Assembly (NCBI RefSeq): GCF_024721315.2
Contig: NZ_JANFAK020000087.1
Location: 1-36,457 of the forward strand
Length of the DNA stretch: 36,457 nucleotides
Origin: Streptomyces sp. Isolate_45
GTDB lineage: Bacteria; Actinomycetota; Actinomycetes; Streptomycetales; Streptomycetaceae
Reading direction: 5' to 3'
A model generated the notes under the pieces. It saw only the letters and a program-made list of their open reading frames with translations. It had not been told where the DNA came from and searched no databases. Of this stretch, positions 17,306-24,052 are shown piece after piece (positions within the stretch are counted from its first letter, which is position 1; every line of letters begins with the position of its first letter). A program made the position numbers and the translations under genes.

Positions 17306-18170
17306 TGTCGGGCGACATGGGAATGTCAGTGCTTGGCGACCTACGACGACGAGTGGGCATTGATCGAACCCCTCTTGCCCGTCCCGGCCTGCGAGACCCC
17401 GCGCGGCGGGCGGCCGGAGAAGCACCCGCGGCGCGAGATCGTGGACGCGATCCGGTAGGTCGTCGACACCGGCTGCAAGTGGCGGGCCCTGCCCAAGGAC
17501 TTCCCGCCTTGGCGGACGGCTTACAACTTCATGGCCCGCTGGGCAGCCGCCGGAGTCGTCGGCCACCTACGTGACCAGCTCCGAAAACGCGTCCGCCGGG
17601 ACATGGGCCGATCGCCCGGAGCGGTCGCCACCATCATCGACTCGCAGTCCGTGAAGGCCGCCGAGACTGTCGGCAAGGACTCGCGCGGCTACGACGCGGC
17701 GAAGAAGATCAACGGGCGCAAGCGGCACCTCGTGGTCGACACCAAAGGCCTGCCGCTGTTCGTGATGGTCACCCCCGCCGACATCACCGACCGCGACGCG
17801 GCGAAGGAAGGTCTGTTCCGGCTCCGGCTGATGCACCCCGAGATCACGATCGTCTGGGCTGATTCCGCCTACGCCGGACAACTCGTGACCTGGGCAAAGA
17901 AGTACCTGAACTTGACGGTCAAGACGGTGAGCCGGCCGAAGAACGCGGTCGGGTTCGTCGTCCTGCCCCGGCGCTGGGTGGTCGAACGCTCGATCGCCTG
18001 GGTCATGCACGCCCGCAGACACGCCCGCGACCACGAACGCCTCATCCAGCATTCTGAATCGCTGATCACCTGGGCCGCGATCACCCTCATGACCAGGCGT
18101 ATTACCCGACGCCAGTCCCGCCGGGCCAGCCAGCCGGCCTCCCGCGAACACACCCGGGACTGAACGCGCT
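17306..18170 (+). mobile_element. IS5-family insertion sequence with nonsense mutation
   Basis: The element is inserted in the small membrane gene just after GGCGTCGGCTAC. Its left edge starts TGTCGGGCGACA (short dyad). The right edge lies within a few bases after the transposase stop at 18163 and I could not define a matching terminal repeat. The host gene does not resume after it. Confidence 0.7.
17333..18163 (+). pseudogene. IS5-family transposase with internal stop
   Basis: The single frame reads ATYDDEWALIEPLLPVPACE, then RREIVDAIR, a TAG at 17456-17458 where the family has Tyr, then VVDTGCKWRALPKDFPPW onward. DDE residues are visible: D in IIDSQSVKAAE, D in WADSAYAGQ and E in RRWVVERSIAWVMHARR. 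Everything else is intact in one frame, so one TAC-to-TAG change would explain the break. The start is probably TTG 17333, since no ATG exists in frame. A 3' product starting at 17531 would lack the N-terminal domain. Confidence 0.88.
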
Positions 18171-18192
18171 CACACCCGCAAGTGCTTGACGC

Positions 18193-18504
18193 TCAGAACC
18201 CGTCGCCCCATCCGAAGGTGACGTTGTACGCCCGCTGGAGTGCATGCCGACCATGGTCCCCGTCGGCGTAGGCCCATGTGAGGGCTACAGAGAACCAGAG
18301 CAGAAAGATCCCGCTGACCACGCCCAGAGCGACCAGGTTGCCGTACCAGGTGAGGAGGACCAGGGCGACGGTCACGATGGCCGCGCCGATGTGAGCGCCC
18401 CATGAGTCGAGCTTCGCGGCCTTGCGTGCAGCTCTGCCTGCAGCTCGTTCGGCGGCGAAACGCTCCTCCCGAACAGACTGCGGTTCGTTCTCGTCGAAGT
18501 TCAT
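18193..18504 (-). CDS. small membrane protein with charged N terminus (103 aa)
   Basis: An N-terminal cytoplasmic charged helix (REERFAAERAAGRAARKAAK) is followed by two transmembrane helices (GAHIGAAIVTVALVLLTWYG and GVVSGIFLLWFSVALTWAYA) and a short polar tail. The family is not recognised; the layout resembles 2TM-type small proteins. The ATG follows GGGGGCGAG. It lies between an IS and a rearranged pseudogene, without an operon partner. Confidence 0.6.
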   Translation of the reverse strand: MNFDENEPQSVREERFAAERAAGRAARKAAKLDSWGAHIGAAIVTVALVLLTWYGNLVALGVVSGIFLLWFSVALTWAYADGDHGRHALQRAYNVTFGWGDGF

Positions 18505-18574
18505 CTCGCCCCCCTGGCGCTGACGCTACATGGACCTGGACCGCGCCGTTAGAGGAGCACCACAGGGATATGGA

Positions 18575-19325
18575 TCAGGTACTGAACGCCCTCTCCGACG
18601 TGCGGACGGACGGCAGGCAGGCGGCGACTGCGGCGCGTGAGGCAGGGGAAGGCGGAAGGGCGAGCAGAACGTCAGCGGTGTGGCTGTGGAAGTCGCCCAG
18701 GCTGTAGTCGGTCGCGGGAACAGGCGCAGGGGCCGCGGCCGCGAGTACGGCAACGGCCTGGTCGAGGAGCGGGCCGTCGAGTTCCGCGGCGGCGCTTCGG
18801 GCGGTCTGGACGATGGCTATGGCGGCAGCCCAGCGTATGAGGGTGTCCTCGGCATCCAGTTCGGCGATCACGGTCTCCGGGAGATGGGTCGTGCCGAGGA
18901 TGCCCACGGCTACGAGCATGGTGGCCTTCGCGACGGCATCGTCCTCGTGCGCAGCACGGCCGAGCAGGAGAGGCAGGAGAGAGTCCGCCAATGCGGGAAA
19001 CCAGGTCAGCAGGTAGGCAGTCCTGGTTCGCACCCGGGGATTCTGATCGTCCAGGAGGCCGAGCAGGGTGGGAAGCTCGGCACGGACGGCGTCGTATGAA
19101 CACATCGAAGCATCACGGGGATCGACCGCATTTCCGGCCGCCACCCAGTCCCGGCCGTCTTGCAGGGTTCGGCGCTGCTGTTCGTCCTGCTCGGTGGCCA
19201 GAGCCTCTTCGTACAGTGGGAGTAGTTTGTCGGAGGAGTTCTCGGCGGCCTCCGCGCGCCAAGTGGCGATGTCGGCCCCGTCGATGATCTCGCGCTCCTC
19301 GTCCCAGTTGACCGCGAGGCCGGAC
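18575..19325 (-). pseudogene. HEAT-repeat-like protein, 5'-truncated
   Basis: The frame carries helical repeats: ELPTLLGLLDDQNPRVRTRT, AYLLTWFPALADSLLPLLLG, AVAKATMLVAVGILG, TLIRWAAAIAIVQTARSAA. These look like HEAT repeats used for protein-protein contact. It has no proper start. Upstream it is joined out of frame near 19330 to a piece of a different gene. An ATG at 19357 is in frame but lacks a ribosome site and lies in the foreign part. Confidence 0.6.
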
Positions 19326-19329
19326 AGGA

Positions 19330-19692
19330 GTCGCACCGATAGCCGGGCGACGTCCATCTGTCGGTGGCGGGCGGAAAGCTTGGATTGGTGCCGGTGAGAG
19401 TGTAGGTGGTGCGGGTGGTGTTCCGCCCGGTCGTCGTGTCCTTGTAGGTGATAGTGCCGCTCATGCGCCGGCCCTTGGCCACACCCGCCCCGGGGACTTT
19501 CACCGTGGCGACGCACGTTCCCCCGCAAGCCGCCTTCAGGACGAGGTTCGCGCCGGCGGCCTCCCCGGAGACGTCCTTGATGTCAAGGGTGAACGTCTCA
19601 GTGAACTCACGGCTGTTGGCCTTGAGCTTGTATGACTGGGTCACGTCCATAACGGCACTGCCGACCACCTTCTTGTCCCGGTACACGAACAA
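19330..19692 (-). pseudogene. fragment of a secreted toxin-like protein
   Basis: The frame reads FVYRDKKVVGSAVMDVTQSY, REFTETFTLDIKDVSG, VLKAACGGTCVATVKVPGAG, then SGTITYKDTTTGRNTT and DRWTSPGYRCDS. It is beta-rich with a paired-cysteine strand. It resembles the region just before the nuclease domain of large secreted toxin-like proteins, possibly the NucA/NucB type, though I cannot confirm the family. Both ends are missing: TTG 19692 is only the first possible start, and the sequence jumps into the HEAT-like frame at about 19330. Confidence 0.45.
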
Positions 19693-19730
19693 GGCGGTCT
19701 GCTCCTTCCGCGGTAGTTCATGGCGGTGAG

Positions 19731-19907
19731 TCAGACTACGCGGATCCCGAGGTCGGCGTCCCGGACCGCACCCGCCGTCAGATCGCGTACGCGGCCGACG
19801 CCGCCCGTATGGCCCTGCGCAGCGATGACGACGGATTCGTCCGCTCGTGCCTGGCCAGCGCCCTCATGTACCTCCGCCAGGCCCGCACCACCCACGAGAC
19901 GGCGTAG
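19731..19907 (+). CDS. small helical protein, 5' end unclear (about 58 aa)
   Basis: The frame SDYADPEVGVPDRTRRQIAY, AADAARMALRSDDDGFVRS, LASALMYLRQARTTHETA looks like genuine soluble protein and is followed at once by a strong terminator. No ATG/GTG/TTG in frame precedes it at a plausible distance, so its 5' end was probably lost at the junction near 19720. Confidence 0.45.
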   Translation, partial: SDYADPEVGVPDRTRRQIAYAADAARMALRSDDDGFVRSCLASALMYLRQARTTHETA

Positions 19908-19920
19908 CCGCCACCCGAAA

Positions 19921-19957
19921 TGGGGGCGTCCCGCACACGGCGTGCGGGACGCCCCCA
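19921..19957 (+). terminator. perfect 16-bp hairpin terminator
   Basis: TGGGGGCGTCCCGCAC (19921-19936) pairs exactly with GTGCGGGACGCCCCCA (19942-19957) across a 5-nt loop, beginning 13 nt after the stop at 19907. Confidence 0.85.
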
Positions 19958-19998
19958 CAATGGCTTTGACCTACCGTCAGACCACGAAGGGCCGCACC

Positions 19999-20397
19999 AT
20001 GGATGACGACTCCCCGCGCGAGCGGTTGACGCCCGGCACCATCCCCGCCGACAGCGCCGAACAGGGCCGCGCAGCCCGCATCCGGGCCGCCGCGGCCACG
20101 GCCGCCACCCGCGTCCGGGAGACGGCCGCCAAGGCCGCCACAGCCGCACTCCCGCTCGTCGGGCCGGTCGTCACCCTCGCCGGGACTGCCGCCGTAGCGG
20201 CGCTCCTCTCCTCCCCCGGCTCCTCCGGCCGCGGCGCCGGACGTCCGACCGGTGCCACACCGTCGCCGTCCCCTGCGTATGAGCCGACCGGCGAGGGCCC
20301 GTCATCGACGTGTCGGGAGTGCGGGCGCCCCCTGACCGACCCGCTGTCCCAGCAGGCCGGGTACGGGCCGACCTGCGCCCGCCACCGCCTCACCTGA
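19999..20397 (+). CDS. zinc-knuckle small protein, DUF6011-like end (132 aa)
   Basis: The N-terminal half is Ala-rich and helical (RAARIRAAAATAATRVRETA, ATAALPLVGPVVTLAGTAA, possibly one membrane-associated segment). A low-complexity Pro/Ser linker follows. The end is a compact CRECGRPLTDPLSQQAGYGP, TCARH motif, resembling the DUF6011 zinc-binding module seen in Streptomyces mobile elements. The ATG at 19999 is chosen as the first residue of the non-repetitive protein; no strong ribosome site is seen. A hairpin terminator follows. Confidence 0.6.
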   Translation: MDDDSPRERLTPGTIPADSAEQGRAARIRAAAATAATRVRETAAKAATAALPLVGPVVTLAGTAAVAALLSSPGSSGRGAGRPTGATPSPSPAYEPTGEGPSSTCRECGRPLTDPLSQQAGYGPTCARHRLT

Positions 20398-20409
20398 CCG
20401 GCCACGGCC

Positions 20410-20441
20410 GCGGTCCCCACATCTGAAGGTGCGGGGACCGC
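20410..20441 (+). terminator. hairpin terminator
   Basis: GCGGTCCCC (20410-20418) pairs with GGGGACCGC (20433-20441), 13 nt after the stop of the preceding gene. Confidence 0.7.
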
Positions 20442-20887
20442 CCACTATCCGGCCCACCGGTACGCGGCAAGGTCCCCGCGGACCTGCGTGTGCTCCGTCG
20501 GCGGGGGCAGGAGCACACGCCGGTGACCCCAGGGGGAGCGGTCATCGACATTCCGAGATTCTTGATCACGGTCCCGGTGATACCGCGTCACCCACCAGCG
20601 GTTCGAGCCGGGTTCGGTTGGCGCACCCTGCTGGGTGAGTTGGTCCACCGCAGAAACAGGCCTGCGCTCTCCGGCTTGTCAGGGTTGAGGTGCCCGCCCG
20701 CACTGGATCCCCTGTCGACGTCCGCGTGGACGAGTACCTGTACTACGTCCTTGCCGGGCGTACGCTGCGGCCGGTGTCCGGTGCCTCACCCTGCACTCCC
20801 GCCGGGCCGGGCTGGTATGGGTTGGTCAGCAGGCTTTGTAGTCGTGCCGGGTGGAGTTGTAGGAGCACGTGTGGTGGAATCCGCTCG
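20442..20887. other. gene-poor stretch
   Basis: No supported gene. Long GC-driven open frames occur on both strands but lack ribosome sites and family character. Confidence 0.35.
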
Positions 20888-21256
20888 ATGCCCACTGCCC
20901 CTGCCGGCGTACCTGCGTCGACCGAGGGCGAGGACCTCCTGCAGCAGATCCGTGACGCCCGTGGCCAGCGGGATCGCGTGAAGGCCGCAGAAGACGACGA
21001 GTTCAACGCGGTCATCCGGGCTGCTGTCGCGAGCAAGCAGGCCGCGGTCACCGCCATCGCCTGCGCCGCCGACACGTCTCGTGCACAGATACACCAGGCC
21101 CGCGACGGGCGTCGGCGGACGCTACTCACGGCTCTGCCACCCGCCTGGTCACCCGGCGGGAGGCAGAGCCGCCCCTCGGCTACGCGCCCGCCAGCCTCAA
21201 GGTCGTGTCGCAACAGCAGCGTGGACGGTGGCCCGATTCGGTGGCCTGCCGGGTAA
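20888..21256 (+). CDS. small helix-turn-helix-like protein (122 aa or shorter)
   Basis: ATG 20888 begins MPTAPAGVPASTEGEDLLQQ. The core is IRDARGQRDRVKAAEDDEFN, AVIRAAVASKQAAVTAIACA, ADTSRAQIHQARDGRR. A coiled helix is followed by a helix-turn-helix-like AVTAIACAADTSRAQIHQ, a pattern common in short Streptomyces DNA-binding proteins. Downstream of DGRR the frame runs through a hairpin (GGCTCTGCC/GGCAGAGCC, about 21129-21169) that looks like a terminator. The true protein may therefore end near 21117, with the present tail due to a lost stop. Confidence 0.5.
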   Translation: MPTAPAGVPASTEGEDLLQQIRDARGQRDRVKAAEDDEFNAVIRAAVASKQAAVTAIACAADTSRAQIHQARDGRRRTLLTALPPAWSPGGRQSRPSATRPPASRSCRNSSVDGGPIRWPAG

Positions 21257-21413
21257 ATGGCCAGACCTTGCTCTGTCGCGGCCAGTACCGAATTGACACT
21301 GCCCGCTACGTTCGCGGGGGATGCGATGGCTTCGCCAACCATGACGGCGCAGGAACCAGCTGCGTCGCCTCCGTGGCGCAAGCGGCCATGGACTATGAGC
21401 CCGTGCACCAGGT

Positions 21414-22106
21414 TCACGCCTCGTGCAGCAGGAGGCGGCTTGCCGGGCGGAACGGACGGCCGAATCGGATGCATCGCCTCTCAAAGTCCAGAGGGAGCCA
21501 GCCCTGACCGAGCAGCCGTGGATGGGCAGGGAACCCCGCAGTAGCGGCCAGGACGAACAGCAGCGATGCCCAAGGCGTTTGGAGCCGGATTGTTGTCTGC
21601 CGTCCGTCACGGATGCTGCGGTAGCTGGTCTGGAACACCTCGGGTGCAACGAGGTCGATCGCCTCCAGGCCACCCCAGTAGAGGCTGAATGAGCCTCTCG
21701 GGTACCCAAAGTAGACCTTGCGTGTGGTGACAGTTATTTCACCGGAACCATCCATCACCCAGCGTGGTTGAGCGGCCTGGGCAGCGGCACGGCGGCGGGA
21801 GGAGTTGCCCAGGGCCGACCCGGCCATGCTGAGAAGTACCAATGCAGGGCTGCCGAAGGCGGCGACGCTTTCGTGGGTGTAGCTGCCATTGCCGAGGCTT
21901 CGCCAGGTCAGACACGTTGCGGGGCCGACGGCAAGCGTGCGCTCTCCAGGCTCGAGCCGGGCGGTGGTGGCGACAAGGGGACGCTGAGCGAGCCGCCCTT
22001 CGGCCAGGTCGGCGACGATGTCACAGGTGACCCACAGGTACTCGTCGAGCCAGGACCATCCCGGCTGCCGCTCAATGTTGGAGGCCGGCGCGTAAGGGAC
22101 GCTCAC
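21414..22106 (-). CDS. hypothetical protein (230 aa)
   Basis: The family is not recognised. The N terminus is soluble (NIERQPGWSWLDEYLWVTCD). A weakly hydrophobic stretch (VAAFGSPALVLLSMAGSALG) may be membrane-associated. The middle is a strand-rich domain reminiscent of bacterial PH-like folds (RWVMDGSGEITVTTRKVYFG, LYWGGLEAIDLVAPEVF, IRDGRQTTIRLQTPWASLLF). The GTG at 22106 has GGAG about 7 nt upstream. It is transcribed away from the ligase fragment and appears intact. Confidence 0.6.
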   Translation of the reverse strand: MSVPYAPASNIERQPGWSWLDEYLWVTCDIVADLAEGRLAQRPLVATTARLEPGERTLAVGPATCLTWRSLGNGSYTHESVAAFGSPALVLLSMAGSALGNSSRRRAAAQAAQPRWVMDGSGEITVTTRKVYFGYPRGSFSLYWGGLEAIDLVAPEVFQTSYRSIRDGRQTTIRLQTPWASLLFVLAATAGFPAHPRLLGQGWLPLDFERRCIRFGRPFRPASRLLLHEA

Positions 22107-22220
22107 TATCTCGCTCCGTTCTGCTGACGTACAAGCAACGTCCTTTGTGGAGTGCGCACTTTACCGGGGGCGCCTCTTGCGCGAGCTTCGCTGCGGACTG
22201 GATTTGTATCTCACTCAGCC

Positions 22221-22370
22221 GTGGTTCAGGACCGGTTCCCCGAAGGCCTGTTCCTGGATGGCGAGCTTCTGGTGTGGGATTCGGAGGCGGGCAGGTTGGC
22301 GTTCGAGGCGCTGCAGCGCCGGGCCGCCCGCGGCCGCACCGCCCCCGCCCTCGTCGCCCGCCTACTACGT
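22221..22370 (+). pseudogene. ATP-dependent DNA ligase fragment 3, left part of the split gene
   Basis: The frame reads VQDRFPEGLFLDGELLVWDS, AGRLAFEALQRRAARGR, TAPALVAR, which is the adenylation-domain core of actinobacterial ATP-dependent ligases (LDGELLVWD is motif IV-like). Homology starts abruptly near 22221 and ends near 22370. The next expected residues (about 8-10 aa, then AFDIL...) are not here but resume at about 28470. The intervening 6.1 kb is therefore an insertion. Confidence 0.85.
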
Positions 22371-22481
22371 AACTGGATCGCGCACGGGTTCCTGACGGCC
22401 ACGAGTGCAGGTGCACGCTGCATGTCAGCAGGTCGCAGACCCATGTTCGAGACGTCCCCTGACCGTGTGGGAAACCTGCGA

Positions 22482-22504
22482 TTACTCGCACATTCTGCGA
22501 GTGA
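22482..22504 (+). promoter_or_regulatory. inverted repeat upstream of the recombinase operon
   Basis: ACTCGCA (22484-22490) and TGCGAGT (22496-22502) are perfect arms around CATTC, with near-symmetry continuing one or two bases further. It lies about 17 nt before the proposed GTG. Its size suits an operator for the XRE protein encoded in the same operon, or a recombinase core site (two arms around a short crossover). Confidence 0.55.
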
Positions 22505-22518
22505 CGCCCGTAATCTGC

Positions 22519-23706
22519 GTGGCTGTGGAGGATTCCGGAACCCCGCACCTCGCGTTGCTACCGCAGGGGCAGCCACCTGCCGATCAGTCGCCGGCTCCGA
22601 GTCGGCCTGTCTTGGCCGAGGTGCTCACCTTGGGGCCGCAGCGAGGCGGCGGGAGTGGTCCGGCGGATCAGCGGGCGTACTTCTTCGACACGCTGGCCGA
22701 GTACCAGTGGGCGCGGGACGCTGCGGGATTGATGCCGGCGACTATCGATCAGCTGGTCAAGCCGGTGGTAGAGGTGTGCGACCACTACGGCCTGGTGCCG
22801 TGGGAGCTGACCCCCAGGCACGTGGATCAGTACTTCGCGGGGCCGGGAAAACGGGCCCGAGGCACGGTCCGCGCGAAGATCAACAACATCGACGGGTACT
22901 TCGCGTTCCTGGAGCAGCGCTTCGCCGGGGAAATCTCGCGACGTTTCGGGGCGCTGGTTGAGTCGCCTGTCGATCCGTTCAACAGGCCGCGGCACCGTGG
23001 AGACTTCGGGCTGCGGATCCCGCCTTCGCAGAAAGCGATGCGCGATTTCTTCGCCGCCTGGCGAGATGCCCTGCCGCAGGCGCGGAAGTGGGCGGTGGCC
23101 TGCCGGGACTACGTGATGGCGAAGCTGGCCTACCTGTCCGGGGTGCGGGCGGCGGAGCTGTGCGGCGTGGGGATGGCGGATGTGCACTGGGAGGCCGGCC
23201 AATGGGGCCGGTTCGTGGTCCAGGGCAAGGGAGCCCGCGGCTCGGGCCCGCGCCCGCGTGAGGCGTTCATGTTCGAGCAGGGCCGCGAACTGCTGTGGTG
23301 GTACGTCGAGGAGGTCCGCGGCCATTTCCGCGACGACCCCGAGCACCCCCTGGCGGCCTTGTTCCCCTCTGAGCGGCTGCCGCGGCCGGTGGAGGATCTG
23401 AACATGCCGATCGCGCCGGCGATCGTGCCCGCCACGTTCCGCCGCGCGTTGCAGACGGCGTCGCGTCTGTATCTCCCGGAGCCGGTTCCCGAGCTGTTTC
23501 CGCACCTGCTGCGGCATGCGTGCGCGACGCACAACTACGAGCGAGGCATGAGTTTGTGGGAGGTCCAGCGTTTGCTGGGCCATACCTGGACGACAACGAC
23601 GGTCCGGTACGTGGCCAGCGCGCAGGCCGACCCGGAGCTGGGATTCCGTGAGGCGTCGGAGCGTGCGGCGCAGCGGCTGGAGTGGGACAAGGGGAGTCTG
23701 CGGTGA
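22519..23706 (+). CDS. tyrosine recombinase/integrase (395 aa)
   Basis: This enzyme carries out site-specific DNA strand exchange through a phosphotyrosine intermediate. The N-terminal core-binding domain (about residues 40-170) includes YQWARDAAGLMPATIDQLV. The catalytic domain has all residues: R210 in LSGVRAAELCGV, K in VVQGKGARG, H329 and R332 in FPHLLRHACATH, H in LLGHTW, and Y364 in TTTTVRYVASAQ. The start is uncertain; GTG 22519 is the first plausible one after the upstream inverted repeat, and later GTG/TTG codons near 22611 are possible. The stop overlaps the next GTG (GTGA), so the two proteins are translationally coupled. Confidence 0.92.
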   Translation: MAVEDSGTPHLALLPQGQPPADQSPAPSRPVLAEVLTLGPQRGGGSGPADQRAYFFDTLAEYQWARDAAGLMPATIDQLVKPVVEVCDHYGLVPWELTPRHVDQYFAGPGKRARGTVRAKINNIDGYFAFLEQRFAGEISRRFGALVESPVDPFNRPRHRGDFGLRIPPSQKAMRDFFAAWRDALPQARKWAVACRDYVMAKLAYLSGVRAAELCGVGMADVHWEAGQWGRFVVQGKGARGSGPRPREAFMFEQGRELLWWYVEEVRGHFRDDPEHPLAALFPSERLPRPVEDLNMPIAPAIVPATFRRALQTASRLYLPEPVPELFPHLLRHACATHNYERGMSLWEVQRLLGHTWTTTTVRYVASAQADPELGFREASERAAQRLEWDKGSLR

Positions 23707-24035
23707 AGTGGAATCTGCGCTGGGCGGCGGCGAAACGGGACATCTGGCGGCCCACCGACTTGCTGGCCGCGTTCCGGGAAGTCGGGTTCAATCCGTCACT
23801 GAGCAAGGTCGCGGCCCTATGGGGTGGCACGCCCGTGACGGTGCGGTTGGACGACCTCGACCTGATCTGCACGGCGCTGGGGTGCACGGTCGCGGACCTA
23901 CTGGAGGCAGAGCCGGTCTCGGTGCAGCAGGCCGGGCACAGCGTGCCAAAGGCCGTCGGGGAGAGCGGCAGTGGGGGTCCGGTGCGTCCGGTGCCCGGTC
24001 GCGGGGGCCCCGGCCGGCTCCGGCCGCCGAACTGA
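23703..24035 (+). CDS. XRE/Cro-type helix-turn-helix protein (110 aa)
   Basis: Residues about 1-72 form a compact Cro/CI-like domain (MKWNLRWAAAKRDIWRPTDL, LAAFREVGFNPSLSKVAALW, VRLDDLDLICTALGCTVADL). The remainder is a disordered Gly/Pro-rich tail. GTG 23703 overlaps the recombinase stop. A protein in this position could repress the operon through the upstream inverted repeat, act as a recombination directionality factor, or fill the role of TnpC in Tn554-like transposons. These roles are inferences from position. Confidence 0.85.
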   Translation: MKWNLRWAAAKRDIWRPTDLLAAFREVGFNPSLSKVAALWGGTPVTVRLDDLDLICTALGCTVADLLEAEPVSVQQAGHSVPKAVGESGSGGPVRPVPGRGGPGRLRPPN

Positions 24036-24052
24036 ACAGAGGGGAGAGGCCG

